Shown one piece after another: positions 51,749 through 61,579 of a DNA stretch of 64,000 nucleotides. The position numbers were made by a program, and so were the translations under genes. Below the pieces are notes generated by a model. The model did not search any database. It had not been told where the DNA came from and worked only from the letters and a program-made list of their open reading frames with translations. Each line of letters opens with the position of its first letter. The first letter of the stretch is position 1. Source of the DNA: Helicobacteraceae bacterium (GTDB lineage: Bacteria > Campylobacterota > Campylobacteria > Campylobacterales > Sulfurimonadaceae); contig JAMOSG010000034.1 in NCBI GenBank assembly GCA_027063225.1, forward strand, positions 1 to 64,000, written 5' to 3'.

Positions 51749-53377
51749 ATGATTTTACTAGATGCTGCTACAGATACACTTACAAAAACAACTTCTAAAA
51801 AAGGTGATGCAAAAGATTCTCACTCTTTTTCTTTTGCTGAACTTTTAAGTTCCATCTCTAATGAAGATGAAGATATAAAACTTCAAAAAGATGATGCAAA
51901 AAACTCTACAACCCAAAAACCTCTTTTAGAGTTACAAGAAGATACAAAAGAGGTAATATCTCCACAAACAACAAAACAAACTGATAAAAAAGATACAAAA
52001 AAAGAGGAATCTTCCTTTTTAGAGAGTTTTTTACAAGGTAGTACTTTAGAAGATATTGACCTAGAAAAGCTCCAAAAGATTGAAGAAAAAATAGACAATC
52101 CAAAAACACCTCAAACAAAAGAGGTAGAGTTTTTAAAACAAACAATCTTTGATGCTAAAAAATCTCTTCAAAAAGAGATAGAAGCTTTACCAGAATATAA
52201 ACAAGCACAAATAAAAGAGATGCCAAAAACACTTAGTGGACTTGTGAAAATGGCAAAAACATTCAATATAGATGTTTCTAAAATATCTTTAACGCAAGGA
52301 AAATCAAAGCAGATCCAAACAGCAACAAAAGAGCAGCCAAAAGAGCAATCAAAAAAATCTCCTCTTCCAAAAGATATAACGCCTAAAGCAACAACAAAGC
52401 TTCCATTTTTACAAACAAATAAACAAACACCCTCCCCTTCTGTAGAAACAACACCTAAAAAACAAGTGACTCTACAAGATATGTTACAAACAAAGCCTAA
52501 AGCTCAACAAGATATTCAAAAATTTCCTAAAAAGGAAGTAGTACAAACAAAACAACAACCTCTAAAACCTACTACTTTTAATACAATTGAGAAAAAAACT
52601 CAAAAGATTCAAAAAGCTATCTCTACACAAGAACAAAACATAAAAACAACTCCAAAAGTTGAAACAAAGGTAAAAGTAAAAGAGCCTACTCAGCCAAAAG
52701 AGAAACATATATCGATTCAAACTACAACACAAGTTAAACAAACACAATCTCAAGAACAAAACTCTAATCAAAACTTTTTTTCACAAACAACATCTCAACA
52801 ACCACAAACACAAAAAATTGAAACAAAAATAGCCAATTTTGCCTCTTTACTTAACACTGTTAAAGAGGAGGAAGAACCAACACAACCAAAAACTGAAACA
52901 ACCCCGACAAACAAAGTTGAACAACCTCAACAAATAAAAAATGATCAACTTGACCAAAAAATTCATGAAGCAAAACAGATGGTTCGTTACCTTTCACAAG
53001 ATGTAAAAGAAAATATCCAAAACTATAAATCCCCTTTTACAAGGGTCAAACTACAATTAAATCCTCAAAATTTAGGGGAGATGGATCTTACAATTGTTCA
53101 ACGTGGAAATAACTTACATGTTTCACTTCAATCAAACAACCACGCATTAAATCTTTTAAACAATAATCTCCAAGATTTAAAAACACAGTTCCAAAATAAT
53201 GGAATAAATAATGCTACATTTGATTTTAACAGTAGCTCTCAAGAGCAACAAAGAGAAGCTGCACAGCAACAACAAAATCAACAACGTGCAAAACAGCATT
53301 ATCAAGATTTTGAAGAGTTTAGTGAAAATGAAGAGATTATCACTTCATTAGAGATAACGATACCAAATTATGCATAG
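51749..53377 (+). CDS. fliK: Flagellar hook-length control protein FliK
   Basis: Gln/Thr/Lys-rich body, C-terminal VKLQLNPQNLGEMDLTIVQRGNNLHVSLQSNN. Confidence 0.88.
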   Translation: MILLDAATDTLTKTTSKKGDAKDSHSFSFAELLSSISNEDEDIKLQKDDAKNSTTQKPLLELQEDTKEVISPQTTKQTDKKDTKKEESSFLESFLQGSTLEDIDLEKLQKIEEKIDNPKTPQTKEVEFLKQTIFDAKKSLQKEIEALPEYKQAQIKEMPKTLSGLVKMAKTFNIDVSKISLTQGKSKQIQTATKEQPKEQSKKSPLPKDITPKATTKLPFLQTNKQTPSPSVETTPKKQVTLQDMLQTKPKAQQDIQKFPKKEVVQTKQQPLKPTTFNTIEKKTQKIQKAISTQEQNIKTTPKVETKVKVKEPTQPKEKHISIQTTTQVKQTQSQEQNSNQNFFSQTTSQQPQTQKIETKIANFASLLNTVKEEEEPTQPKTETTPTNKVEQPQQIKNDQLDQKIHEAKQMVRYLSQDVKENIQNYKSPFTRVKLQLNPQNLGEMDLTIVQRGNNLHVSLQSNNHALNLLNNNLQDLKTQFQNNGINNATFDFNSSSQEQQREAAQQQQNQQRAKQHYQDFEEFSENEEIITSLEITIPNYA

Positions 53378-53386
53378 GGATAGATT

Positions 53387-54058
53387 ATGATCACATCAAC
53401 AGGACTAGATGCTTCAACTGTAACACAAACAACATCTACAACTACAACAGTTGAAAATAAAAATATATTAGGAAAAGATGATTTTATGCAACTTCTTTTA
53501 GTTGAGTTACAAAATCAAGATCCAACTGATCCTATGGATAGTGATAAAATTTTACAACAAACATCAGAACTTGCCTCTTTAGAATCTGCAGATAATACAA
53601 ATAAAGCCTTAGAAGACTTAACTAAATCATTAGGAGTCTCTCAACAATTCTCTACAATTAGTGCTATTGGAAAAACTGCAGATTTAGGTAGTGATTCTAT
53701 CTCCTTAGATGAAGGAATAGATACACAAGCTACTTTTGAGCTTTATTTTCCAACAGATGTACAAAATGGCACAATTGAAATTAAAGATAGCAATAATAAT
53801 GTTGTGCAAACAATTACAACAGATGAAAAAGATTCTGGAGTTTATCAATTTACATGGGATGGAACAACCAGTACTGGTACACGTGCTGAAGCTGGTGTAT
53901 ATCATATCTCTGCAAACTATACAGATAAAAATTCAAATCCACAAGAAACAAAACTTGGACGCTATCCTATTAAATCTGTTCGTTTTGATGATGGAGAAGC
54001 ACTTTTAAAAGTTGGTTCTAACTATCTACCATTAGATGATGTTAAAGAAATTTATTAA
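53387..54058 (+). CDS. flgD: Flagellar hook assembly protein FlgD
   Basis: LGKDDFMQLLLVELQNQDPTDPMDSDKILQQTSELASLESA. Confidence 0.95.
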   Translation: MITSTGLDASTVTQTTSTTTTVENKNILGKDDFMQLLLVELQNQDPTDPMDSDKILQQTSELASLESADNTNKALEDLTKSLGVSQQFSTISAIGKTADLGSDSISLDEGIDTQATFELYFPTDVQNGTIEIKDSNNNVVQTITTDEKDSGVYQFTWDGTTSTGTRAEAGVYHISANYTDKNSNPQETKLGRYPIKSVRFDDGEALLKVGSNYLPLDDVKEIY

Positions 54059-54075
54059 AATTTGGAGAAAAGATT

Positions 54076-55323
54076 ATGATGACACAAGCATACTATACTG
54101 GGTTATCTGGTCTTGTATCTACACAACGTGCAATCGATATTACATCAGATAATATTGCAAATAGTTCAACTGTAGGATTTCGTAGTGTAACAACTGAATT
54201 TACAACCCTTTTTGAAGATGCTGTAAACACACCTACGACTCAACAAGAAATTGGTTTAGGAAGTCGTGTCAATGCATCAAGTACTGTTATGAGTAACGGA
54301 TCTATTAAACTTACAGATAAAAGTACAGATCTTTCTATTGATGGAGATGGATGGTTTGGGGTTGTTAGTGGAGATGAACTTTACTATACACGCGCTGGAG
54401 ATTTTGTTTTTGACTCCAATAATGATCTTATTACCAGAGATGGTAAATATGTTCTTGGGACAATGGCTGGAAATATTGATGGTAATATCTTAACAAGTGA
54501 AAAAAGTGAAACACCATTAAGTGATATTAATACTCAAGAAACTCTTCGATTTCCAACAGATCTTACATACCCAGCTGTTCCAACAAAAAACACTCAATTT
54601 TTTGGAAACTTAGGTATTGAAGATGAAACAAAAACATTTGGTGCCACAGTTATAGATAAAGACAATAACAAAAATGACTTACAACTTCGTTTTACAAAAT
54701 CTTCAGAACAAAATCCACCAGGTACGCAATGGGATGTAACAGCTATACTTCAATCACTAGATGGGACAACAGTTTATGATACACAAAATGGACAAGTATC
54801 ATTTGATGAAAATGGTGCTTTAATTTCAAATACACTTCCTACTATAAATAATAATGGAACAGATCTCACTATAGATTTAGGTGAGGGTTATAGTGGTATT
54901 GTAGCTACTAATAATACTTCAACTACTGGATCATCTCAATCTGATGGAACAATAGGTGGAGAACTTGTAGGATATGAAATTAATCGTCATGCAGATGTTA
55001 TTGCAACCTTTACAAATGGAAGACAAAGTAGTGTTGGAAAAATTGGCTTATTCCATTTTTCAAATGATCAAGGATTAGATAGAATTTCTGGAACACTTTA
55101 CAAAGAAAGTTCTAATAGCGGCAATGCATTTTTCTATAAGGATCAAGAGGGAAATAATATTTTAGGTTCAGATGTTATGAATTATAGCTTAGAAAACTCT
55201 AATGTTTCTATGAGTAATGCTCTTACTGAACTAATTGTTTATCAACGCTCCTTTGATGCTAACTCAAAAATTATCTCTACAGCAGACCAAATGATTCAAA
55301 AAGCTCTTTCTATGGATAGTTAA
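54076..55323 (+). CDS. flgE: Flagellar hook protein FlgE
   Basis: YYTGLSGLVSTQRAIDITSDNIANSSTVGFRS; C-terminal NSNVSMSNALTELIVYQRSFDANSKIISTADQM. Confidence 0.93.
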   Translation: MMTQAYYTGLSGLVSTQRAIDITSDNIANSSTVGFRSVTTEFTTLFEDAVNTPTTQQEIGLGSRVNASSTVMSNGSIKLTDKSTDLSIDGDGWFGVVSGDELYYTRAGDFVFDSNNDLITRDGKYVLGTMAGNIDGNILTSEKSETPLSDINTQETLRFPTDLTYPAVPTKNTQFFGNLGIEDETKTFGATVIDKDNNKNDLQLRFTKSSEQNPPGTQWDVTAILQSLDGTTVYDTQNGQVSFDENGALISNTLPTINNNGTDLTIDLGEGYSGIVATNNTSTTGSSQSDGTIGGELVGYEINRHADVIATFTNGRQSSVGKIGLFHFSNDQGLDRISGTLYKESSNSGNAFFYKDQEGNNILGSDVMNYSLENSNVSMSNALTELIVYQRSFDANSKIISTADQMIQKALSMDS

Positions 55324-55327
55324 AAAG

Positions 55328-55343
55328 TGGAATAAAAAATGCT
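55328..55343 (+). promoter_or_regulatory. Sigma54-like promoter upstream of the second FlgE gene
   Basis: TGGAATAAAAAATGCT; GGAA-N6-WTGCT-like. Confidence 0.6.
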
Positions 55344-55391
55344 GCTCCTCTTATACTGATTAAAATATCCGAAATTTTAAAGGATCATATT

Positions 55392-57509
55392 ATGTTAAAA
55401 TCTCTCTATTCTGGTATTTCTGGTTTACAATCACACCAGGTTGCAATGGATGTTGAATCAAACAACATTGCCAATGTAAATACCACAGGATTTAAATATT
55501 CACGTGCAAATTTCTCTGACCTTTTAGCACAAACAAAATCTATTGCCACTGCTCCTCAAGGCAATTTAGGGGGTAAAAACTCTGTTCAAGTTGGACTTGG
55601 ATCTACTGTTGATTCTACTACACGTATTTTTTCACAAGGGAGTGTTGATACAACAGATAAGAATACCGATGTTGCTATTCAAGGTGATGGTTTTTTTATT
55701 GTATCTCCAGATGCTGGAAACACTTATAACTATACACGTGCAGGAGATTTTAAATTTGATGCAGATGGAAACTTTGTAGATAATAATGGTTTTATTGTAC
55801 AAGGTTGGCTTAAAGATCCAGAAACTGGAAAAGTTGATTCAACTGCTCCAATTACAAACATCAATATTGCACCAGGATTAACAACACCTGCAAATCCAAC
55901 AAATGAAGTAACACTTAAAGCAAACCTTAACTCAGGTACTAATGTTGAAAACTTCTCTCCAGCCTATAGAGTTCCAAGTGGAACACCAACTGATGCCCTC
56001 AATCCAGCTATAGATGAAAATGGTAATCCTATTAAATCTGGTGATGTAGGTGTTATGTTTAATGATAGAGGAGAAGCTTTCTCACTCCAAAAAGATCAGG
56101 GTGTATGGATCTCATTTCAAAGTAGTATTAAAGATGATGGAGGAGCTGTAGCTGCAAGTGATGCTGAATTAGATATTACATTAGAGCTAGATGATGGAAC
56201 AACTGAACGTATCACAACAACAGGTGGAAGTGCAGCAAACTCTGCTGCAACAAATGGTCGCCGCTATGCTGATGCAATCAATGCTAAAACAGCTATTACA
56301 GGTGTTACAGCAACATATGATTCTGTAAATAATAAAATTATTTTAGAAAATGATAACTCATCCTCTTATTCATCCCATAATATCCGTTTAAAAGAAGTTA
56401 ATGGGGGGAGTGGTTTAACTGTTGGAACTGTTACAACAGCTTATACATATACTTATGACCCGAATGCTTCATCTAAACCACTTAATGATAATAAAACATT
56501 TACAACTGTAGCAGATCTTCGTGAAGCTATGGAGATTCAAGCACGTGATCCAGATGGAGATGGAGTTGAGAATAATGTTGAAATCTCTGTAAATGAGTAT
56601 GGAAAACTTCAAATTTCAAATCCAGGAGGAGGTGACCAAGATTATACCCTAGATATTGCTGTTACACCTTATACAACAAGTAGTGTAAGTGAAAATACAA
56701 ATTTCACAACTGCAATGACAGCACTAAACTCTGTTTTACCTGTTGGTGGTGGTGCAGAAGCATATTCACAAAGTTTTAATGCAGCAACACATTCAAGTAG
56801 TATCGATATTTTTGACTCATTAGGCTCTAAACATACACTTAGAACAGAGTTTAGAAAAACAGCACTTAATGCCAACCAAGGAAGTACTTGGGATATGAAA
56901 ATCTCTGTTCCAGAACCAGCAACAATTGATACAACTGCACCATTTAATGAAAAAACAGGTTCTATCCGTTTTAATAGTGATGGATCTCTTGCAACATACG
57001 ATCCACCAAATGTATCATTCTCTGCAAATAATGGTTCAGCACCTAATCAACAAGTAAACCTTTCTTTTGGAACATCTCAACAATTTGATGGGATAACGAG
57101 TTTCGATGCTAAAAGTGCTACAAGTGGTATCTCTCAAGATGGGTACACTGGTGGTGATTTAGTTGGTATTAGAATCGATCAAAGTGGAACATTAATTGGT
57201 TCATTTTCAAATGGTAGAAGTTTTGGACTTGCTCAAATTGCAATGGCAAAATTTACAAATAATGAAGGGCTTTCAAGTGATGGTGGAAGTGTTTATACAC
57301 AAACTGCCAACTCAGGAGATCCTATTATTGGAACAGCTGCAACTGCTGGGCGTGGGTTTATCCAATCTTCTGCACTTGAGAATTCAAATGTTGACCTTTC
57401 ACGTGCACTTACAGAGCTTATTATTATTCAGCGTGGATACCAAGCAAATGGGAAAACAATTACCACATCAGATCAACTCCTACAAACTCTTCTAGGGCTT
57501 AAACAGTAG
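55392..57509 (+). CDS. Second, larger FlgE-family hook protein
   Basis: MLKSLYSGISGLQSHQVAMDVESNNIANVNTTGFKYSRANF; C-terminal ENSNVDLSRALTELIIIQRGYQANGKTITTSDQLLQTLL. Confidence 0.93.
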   Translation: MLKSLYSGISGLQSHQVAMDVESNNIANVNTTGFKYSRANFSDLLAQTKSIATAPQGNLGGKNSVQVGLGSTVDSTTRIFSQGSVDTTDKNTDVAIQGDGFFIVSPDAGNTYNYTRAGDFKFDADGNFVDNNGFIVQGWLKDPETGKVDSTAPITNINIAPGLTTPANPTNEVTLKANLNSGTNVENFSPAYRVPSGTPTDALNPAIDENGNPIKSGDVGVMFNDRGEAFSLQKDQGVWISFQSSIKDDGGAVAASDAELDITLELDDGTTERITTTGGSAANSAATNGRRYADAINAKTAITGVTATYDSVNNKIILENDNSSSYSSHNIRLKEVNGGSGLTVGTVTTAYTYTYDPNASSKPLNDNKTFTTVADLREAMEIQARDPDGDGVENNVEISVNEYGKLQISNPGGGDQDYTLDIAVTPYTTSSVSENTNFTTAMTALNSVLPVGGGAEAYSQSFNAATHSSSIDIFDSLGSKHTLRTEFRKTALNANQGSTWDMKISVPEPATIDTTAPFNEKTGSIRFNSDGSLATYDPPNVSFSANNGSAPNQQVNLSFGTSQQFDGITSFDAKSATSGISQDGYTGGDLVGIRIDQSGTLIGSFSNGRSFGLAQIAMAKFTNNEGLSSDGGSVYTQTANSGDPIIGTAATAGRGFIQSSALENSNVDLSRALTELIIIQRGYQANGKTITTSDQLLQTLLGLKQ

Positions 57510-57520
57510 TTTTAACTCTA

Positions 57521-57566
57521 ATTTGGTATAATTTTTCAATTATTTAATAGAGGAATTATACCAAAT
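57521..57566. promoter_or_regulatory. 13-bp inverted repeat spanning the purT -10 box and start codon
   Basis: ATTTGGTATAATT (57521-57533) and AATTATACCAAAT (57554-57566), exact reverse complements. Confidence 0.7.
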
Positions 57567-58731
57567 GAAATTTTCTGCACCACTCAAATCAAATTCAAAA
57601 AAAGTTATGTTACTAGGTTCTGGTGAGCTTGGTAAAGAGGTTGTTATAGAAGCACAACGTTTAGGGCTTGAAACTATTGCTGTAGATAAATACGCAAATG
57701 CACCAGCTCATGGTGTAGCACATAGAAGCTATGTTGTAAATATGCAAGATAAAGAGGCTCTTTTAGAGGTTATTCGTCGTGAAAAACCTGACTATATCCT
57801 TCCAGAGGTTGAAGCAATTAGTATCGAAGCACTTTTTGACGCAGAGGCTGAAGGTTTTAATGTTATTCCAAATGCAGATGCGGTAAATAAAACAATGAAT
57901 CGTAAAAATATTCGTGTTTTTGCAGCAGAGGAGTTGGGACTTAAAACTGGTCCATACAAATTTGTAACAACTCAAGAGGGTATGCTTAAAGCTGCACGTG
58001 AACTTGGTTTTCCATGTGTTATAAAACCTGTTATGAGTAGTTCTGGTCATGGACAAAGTGTTGCAAAAAGTGAAGCAGATATCCCAAAATCTTGGGAGAT
58101 AGCAAAAGAGGCACGTGGAGATGCAAGTGAGTTAATCGTAGAAGCATTTGTAGATTTTGATTATGAAATTACAATGCTTACAGCAAGAAACGGTAATGAA
58201 ACTGTTTTTTGCGAACCAATTGGGCATGAACAGCGTGATGGGGATTATGTATTTTCATGGCAACCAGCAATTATGAGTGATGTTGCAAAACAACGTGCTC
58301 AAGAGATTGCAAAAACAATTACAGATGGACTAGGTGGACGCGGAATTTTTGGTGTTGAGCTTTTTGTAAAAGGTGATGAAGTTTATTTTTCAGAAGTAAG
58401 CCCTCGCCCACACGATACAGGTATGGTAACACTTATTACTCAAAGCCAGAGTGAATTTGCACTCCACCTAAGAGCAGTTTTAGGACTTCCACTTGGTTTT
58501 ACATTTTATGGTGATGGTGCAAGTGCTGCATTTAAAAGTGAATGTGAACATAGCGTAGCACCTGTTGTAGAGGTAGATGAGTCTTTATTTACACAAAACT
58601 CTTTTGTGCGTGTATTTAGTAAACCAGAAGCACACAAAGGGCGTCGCTTAGCTGTTGCACTTGTGTTTGACAAAGTAGAAAATGCCCTTACACAAGCTAG
58701 AGAGTTGATTACAAAAATAAAAGATTGTTAA
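57565..58731 (+). CDS. purT: Formate-dependent phosphoribosylglycinamide formyltransferase
   Basis: [56 protein letters not shown]. Confidence 0.95.
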   Translation: MKFSAPLKSNSKKVMLLGSGELGKEVVIEAQRLGLETIAVDKYANAPAHGVAHRSYVVNMQDKEALLEVIRREKPDYILPEVEAISIEALFDAEAEGFNVIPNADAVNKTMNRKNIRVFAAEELGLKTGPYKFVTTQEGMLKAARELGFPCVIKPVMSSSGHGQSVAKSEADIPKSWEIAKEARGDASELIVEAFVDFDYEITMLTARNGNETVFCEPIGHEQRDGDYVFSWQPAIMSDVAKQRAQEIAKTITDGLGGRGIFGVELFVKGDEVYFSEVSPRPHDTGMVTLITQSQSEFALHLRAVLGLPLGFTFYGDGASAAFKSECEHSVAPVVEVDESLFTQNSFVRVFSKPEAHKGRRLAVALVFDKVENALTQARELITKIKDC

Positions 58732-58741
58732 GGTTTTTAGT

Positions 58742-59278
58742 ATGGGTGCAAGAGTTTATAAGGAGCATTACACATACAAAGAGTATGAGCAATGGGAGGG
58801 TGATTGGGAGTTAATAGATGGTCACCCCTATGCTATGAGTCCAAAGCCGATGATTAAACATCAACAAACTTCGGGAAATATTTATATAGAATTAAAAAAG
58901 AAAAGCTCTTGTGATCAATGTTTAGCAGCGATGGAGATAGACTATAAAATAGCAGATGATACTGTTGTTTCTCCAGATGTTGTATTTGCTTGTGGAGAGG
59001 ATTTGGGTGAGATGTATCTTCAAAAAACACCTCAAATTATTTTTGAGGTTCTAAGCCCATCAACACAAAAAAAAGATAAAAATGAAAAATACTCACTCTA
59101 TGAAGAGGTTGGAGTAAACTACTATGTTATAGTAGATATTCAAACAAAAAAAGCACAAATTTATAAACTTGTAAACAATCTTTATAAACTCGACAAAGAG
59201 GTAAGTGATGAGTCTTACCTTTTTGATACACCAACATCTCCAATAGAGTTTAACTTTAGCACAATATGGGAAAAATAA
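58742..59278 (+). CDS. Uma2/DUF820-family restriction-endonuclease-like protein
   Basis: YTYKEYEQWEGDWELIDGHPYAMSP, VVSPDVVFACGEDL, IFEVLSPSTQKKDKNEKYSLYEEVGVNYYVIVD. Confidence 0.88.
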   Translation: MGARVYKEHYTYKEYEQWEGDWELIDGHPYAMSPKPMIKHQQTSGNIYIELKKKSSCDQCLAAMEIDYKIADDTVVSPDVVFACGEDLGEMYLQKTPQIIFEVLSPSTQKKDKNEKYSLYEEVGVNYYVIVDIQTKKAQIYKLVNNLYKLDKEVSDESYLFDTPTSPIEFNFSTIWEK

Positions 59279-60201
59279 TGAAAATAGCAATTTTAGATGC
59301 ACTTACATTTGGAGAGACTTCATTAGAGGCTTTTAACTCTCTTGGTGAAGTAACAATTTACCAAACAACTTCAAAAGAACAAACACTTGAACGTATAAAA
59401 GAAGTAGATGTAGTTGTAACAAACAAAGTTATAATAAACCGAGAGTTAATGACTCAAGCAAATAATTTAAAACTTATTTGTGTTGCAGCCACAGGAATGA
59501 ATAATATCGACTTAGAAGCAGCAAAACTCTTAGGTATCGAAGTGAAAAATGTTGCTGGATATTCAACTGATTCTGTTGTGCAACATACATTTTCAATCCT
59601 TTTTTATCTTATTGGACATTCACGCTATTATGATGAAGTGGTAAAAGATGGTACTTACTCACAAAGTGCAATTTTTACCGATGTAAGCCATCCATTTTTT
59701 GAAGTAAAAGGGAAAAAATGGGGTATTATTGGACTTGGAACTATTGGTAGAAAAGTTGCTGATGTTGCAACTGCTTTTGGTGCAGATGTAAGCTACTACT
59801 CTACAAGTGGTGTTACAAGAGAGGAGAAGTATCCCTCTGTTTCACTCCAACAACTTTTACAAGAGAGTGATATTATCTCAATCCATGCACCACTCAATGA
59901 AAAAACAGATAACCTTTTAGATTATGCAGAACTTCAACAATGTAAAGATGGTGCTGTTGTACTTAATCTTGGTCGTGGTGGCATTGTCAATGAAGATGCA
60001 ATTGCAAAGATTGTAGATGAAAAAAATATTGCTTTTGGGCTTGATGTTTTTACAAAAGAGCCACTACCAAAAACTTCACCACTGCTTCACGTAAAAAATA
60101 AACAAAGACTCTATATGACTCCACATATTGCTTGGACAAGTATAGAAGCAAGAGAAAAACTAATAGCTTCTATTGTTCAAAATATAAAAGATAGTTTTTA
60201 A
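59278..60201 (+). CDS. D-2-hydroxyacid dehydrogenase
   Basis: GIIGLGTIGRKVADVATAFG, LNLGRGGIVNEDAI, FGLDVFTKEPLP. Confidence 0.92.
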   Translation: MKIAILDALTFGETSLEAFNSLGEVTIYQTTSKEQTLERIKEVDVVVTNKVIINRELMTQANNLKLICVAATGMNNIDLEAAKLLGIEVKNVAGYSTDSVVQHTFSILFYLIGHSRYYDEVVKDGTYSQSAIFTDVSHPFFEVKGKKWGIIGLGTIGRKVADVATAFGADVSYYSTSGVTREEKYPSVSLQQLLQESDIISIHAPLNEKTDNLLDYAELQQCKDGAVVLNLGRGGIVNEDAIAKIVDEKNIAFGLDVFTKEPLPKTSPLLHVKNKQRLYMTPHIAWTSIEAREKLIASIVQNIKDSF

Positions 60202-60609
60202 TTGGCAGAACTCTCTTTGTTTTTTGCTGCATTTTTTGCAGCAACAATTCTCCCTTTCTCTTCAGAGGTTGCACTCCTTGGTGCAATAAAGAGTGGAATG
60301 CCCCACTTTAATGCTTTAGTTGCAGCTTCATTTGGTAATATTTTAGCCATTGTTTTTAACTACATTTTAGGGTATTTTTTTTCAGATAAAATGGATGCTA
60401 AACTTAGAAAATCTAAAACAGGTAGAAAGTCTCTTTTTTTAGGACACAAATATGGTTGGAGTTTGTTGTTTTTTAGTTGGCTTCCACTTATTGGAGACCC
60501 CCTAACTATCGTTGCTGGGCTCTTTCGTGTGAATTTTTTTTACTTTTTTATTATTGCCGCAACTCTAAGGGTACTTAGGTACCTTTTTCTTACAACTTTT
60601 GTGATATAA
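60202..60609 (+). CDS. YqaA/DedA-like membrane protein
   Basis: TTG start; SEVALLGAIKSGMPHFNALVAASFGNILAIVFNYILGYFF. Confidence 0.85.
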   Translation: MAELSLFFAAFFAATILPFSSEVALLGAIKSGMPHFNALVAASFGNILAIVFNYILGYFFSDKMDAKLRKSKTGRKSLFLGHKYGWSLLFFSWLPLIGDPLTIVAGLFRVNFFYFFIIAATLRVLRYLFLTTFVI

Positions 60610-60652
60610 TTCGCCCAATTATTTTAAAATCTCAATATACAAGGTTGGTATC

Positions 60653-61579
60653 ATTTATAAGTTAGCATTACTTTCATTACTAGTTGGTACATCTTTAGTA
60701 GCACAATCTCCTATTGTGCCAATTCCTAAGCAAATAGCTTATAATAAAGCAAAAGCGGAACTTGGAAAAAAACTTTTTTCTGAACCAATGCTTTCAAAAG
60801 ATGGCAGTGTTTCTTGTGCATCATGCCATTCACTTTCAGGAAGTGGAGCAAATAAAACTCAATACTCTTTTGGAGTAGATGGGCAACAAACTGCAACAAA
60901 TGCTTCAACTGTTTTAAACAGTGCATTTAACTTCTCTTATTTTTATAACGGAAGAGCAGATACTTTAAAACAACAAATAAAAGATTCTATTACAAAAGAG
61001 GATGGACTAGAATCTTCTATGGATGAAGTTGTTTCAAAAATTCAAAATAGTGCGTATGCAGTTGAATTTTCTAATATCTACGAAGATGGTGTAACACCAC
61101 AAAATGTAGTAGAGGTTATTGCAGAGTTTGAAAAAGCACTTATCACTCCAAACTCTAAGTTTGACAGATTTTTACGTGGAGACGATACAGCTCTTAATGC
61201 ACAAGAGAAACGTGGTTACAAAGAGTTTGTATCTACAGGTTGTGTTTATTGTCACAATGGTGTAAATATGGGTGGAAATATGTACCAAAAAATGGGTGTA
61301 TTTGAACCGTATGAATCTGAAAAAATGGCAAGTAGTCGTTTTGATGTAACAAAACGTGAACGCGATAAAAATGTTTACAAAGTTCCTTCACTAAGAAATA
61401 TTGCTTTAACTGCACCATATTTTCATGATGGTAGTGTAAAAACTTTAAAAGAAGCAATTATTAAAATGCGTGAACATCAACTTGGTGTTACAAAAAAAGT
61501 GAAATCAACTGCTAATATAGAAGCATTTCTTAAAACGTTAACAGGTGATACACCAGCAATATTAAAAGGAGATAAGTAA
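60653..61579 (+). CDS. Diheme cytochrome c peroxidase-like protein, probable ATT start
   Basis: CASCH and CVYCH heme motifs; in-frame signal peptide (M)YKLALLSLLVGTSLVAQS encoded upstream of the first ATG/GTG/TTG. Confidence 0.8.
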   Translation: MYKLALLSLLVGTSLVAQSPIVPIPKQIAYNKAKAELGKKLFSEPMLSKDGSVSCASCHSLSGSGANKTQYSFGVDGQQTATNASTVLNSAFNFSYFYNGRADTLKQQIKDSITKEDGLESSMDEVVSKIQNSAYAVEFSNIYEDGVTPQNVVEVIAEFEKALITPNSKFDRFLRGDDTALNAQEKRGYKEFVSTGCVYCHNGVNMGGNMYQKMGVFEPYESEKMASSRFDVTKRERDKNVYKVPSLRNIALTAPYFHDGSVKTLKEAIIKMREHQLGVTKKVKSTANIEAFLKTLTGDTPAILKGDK

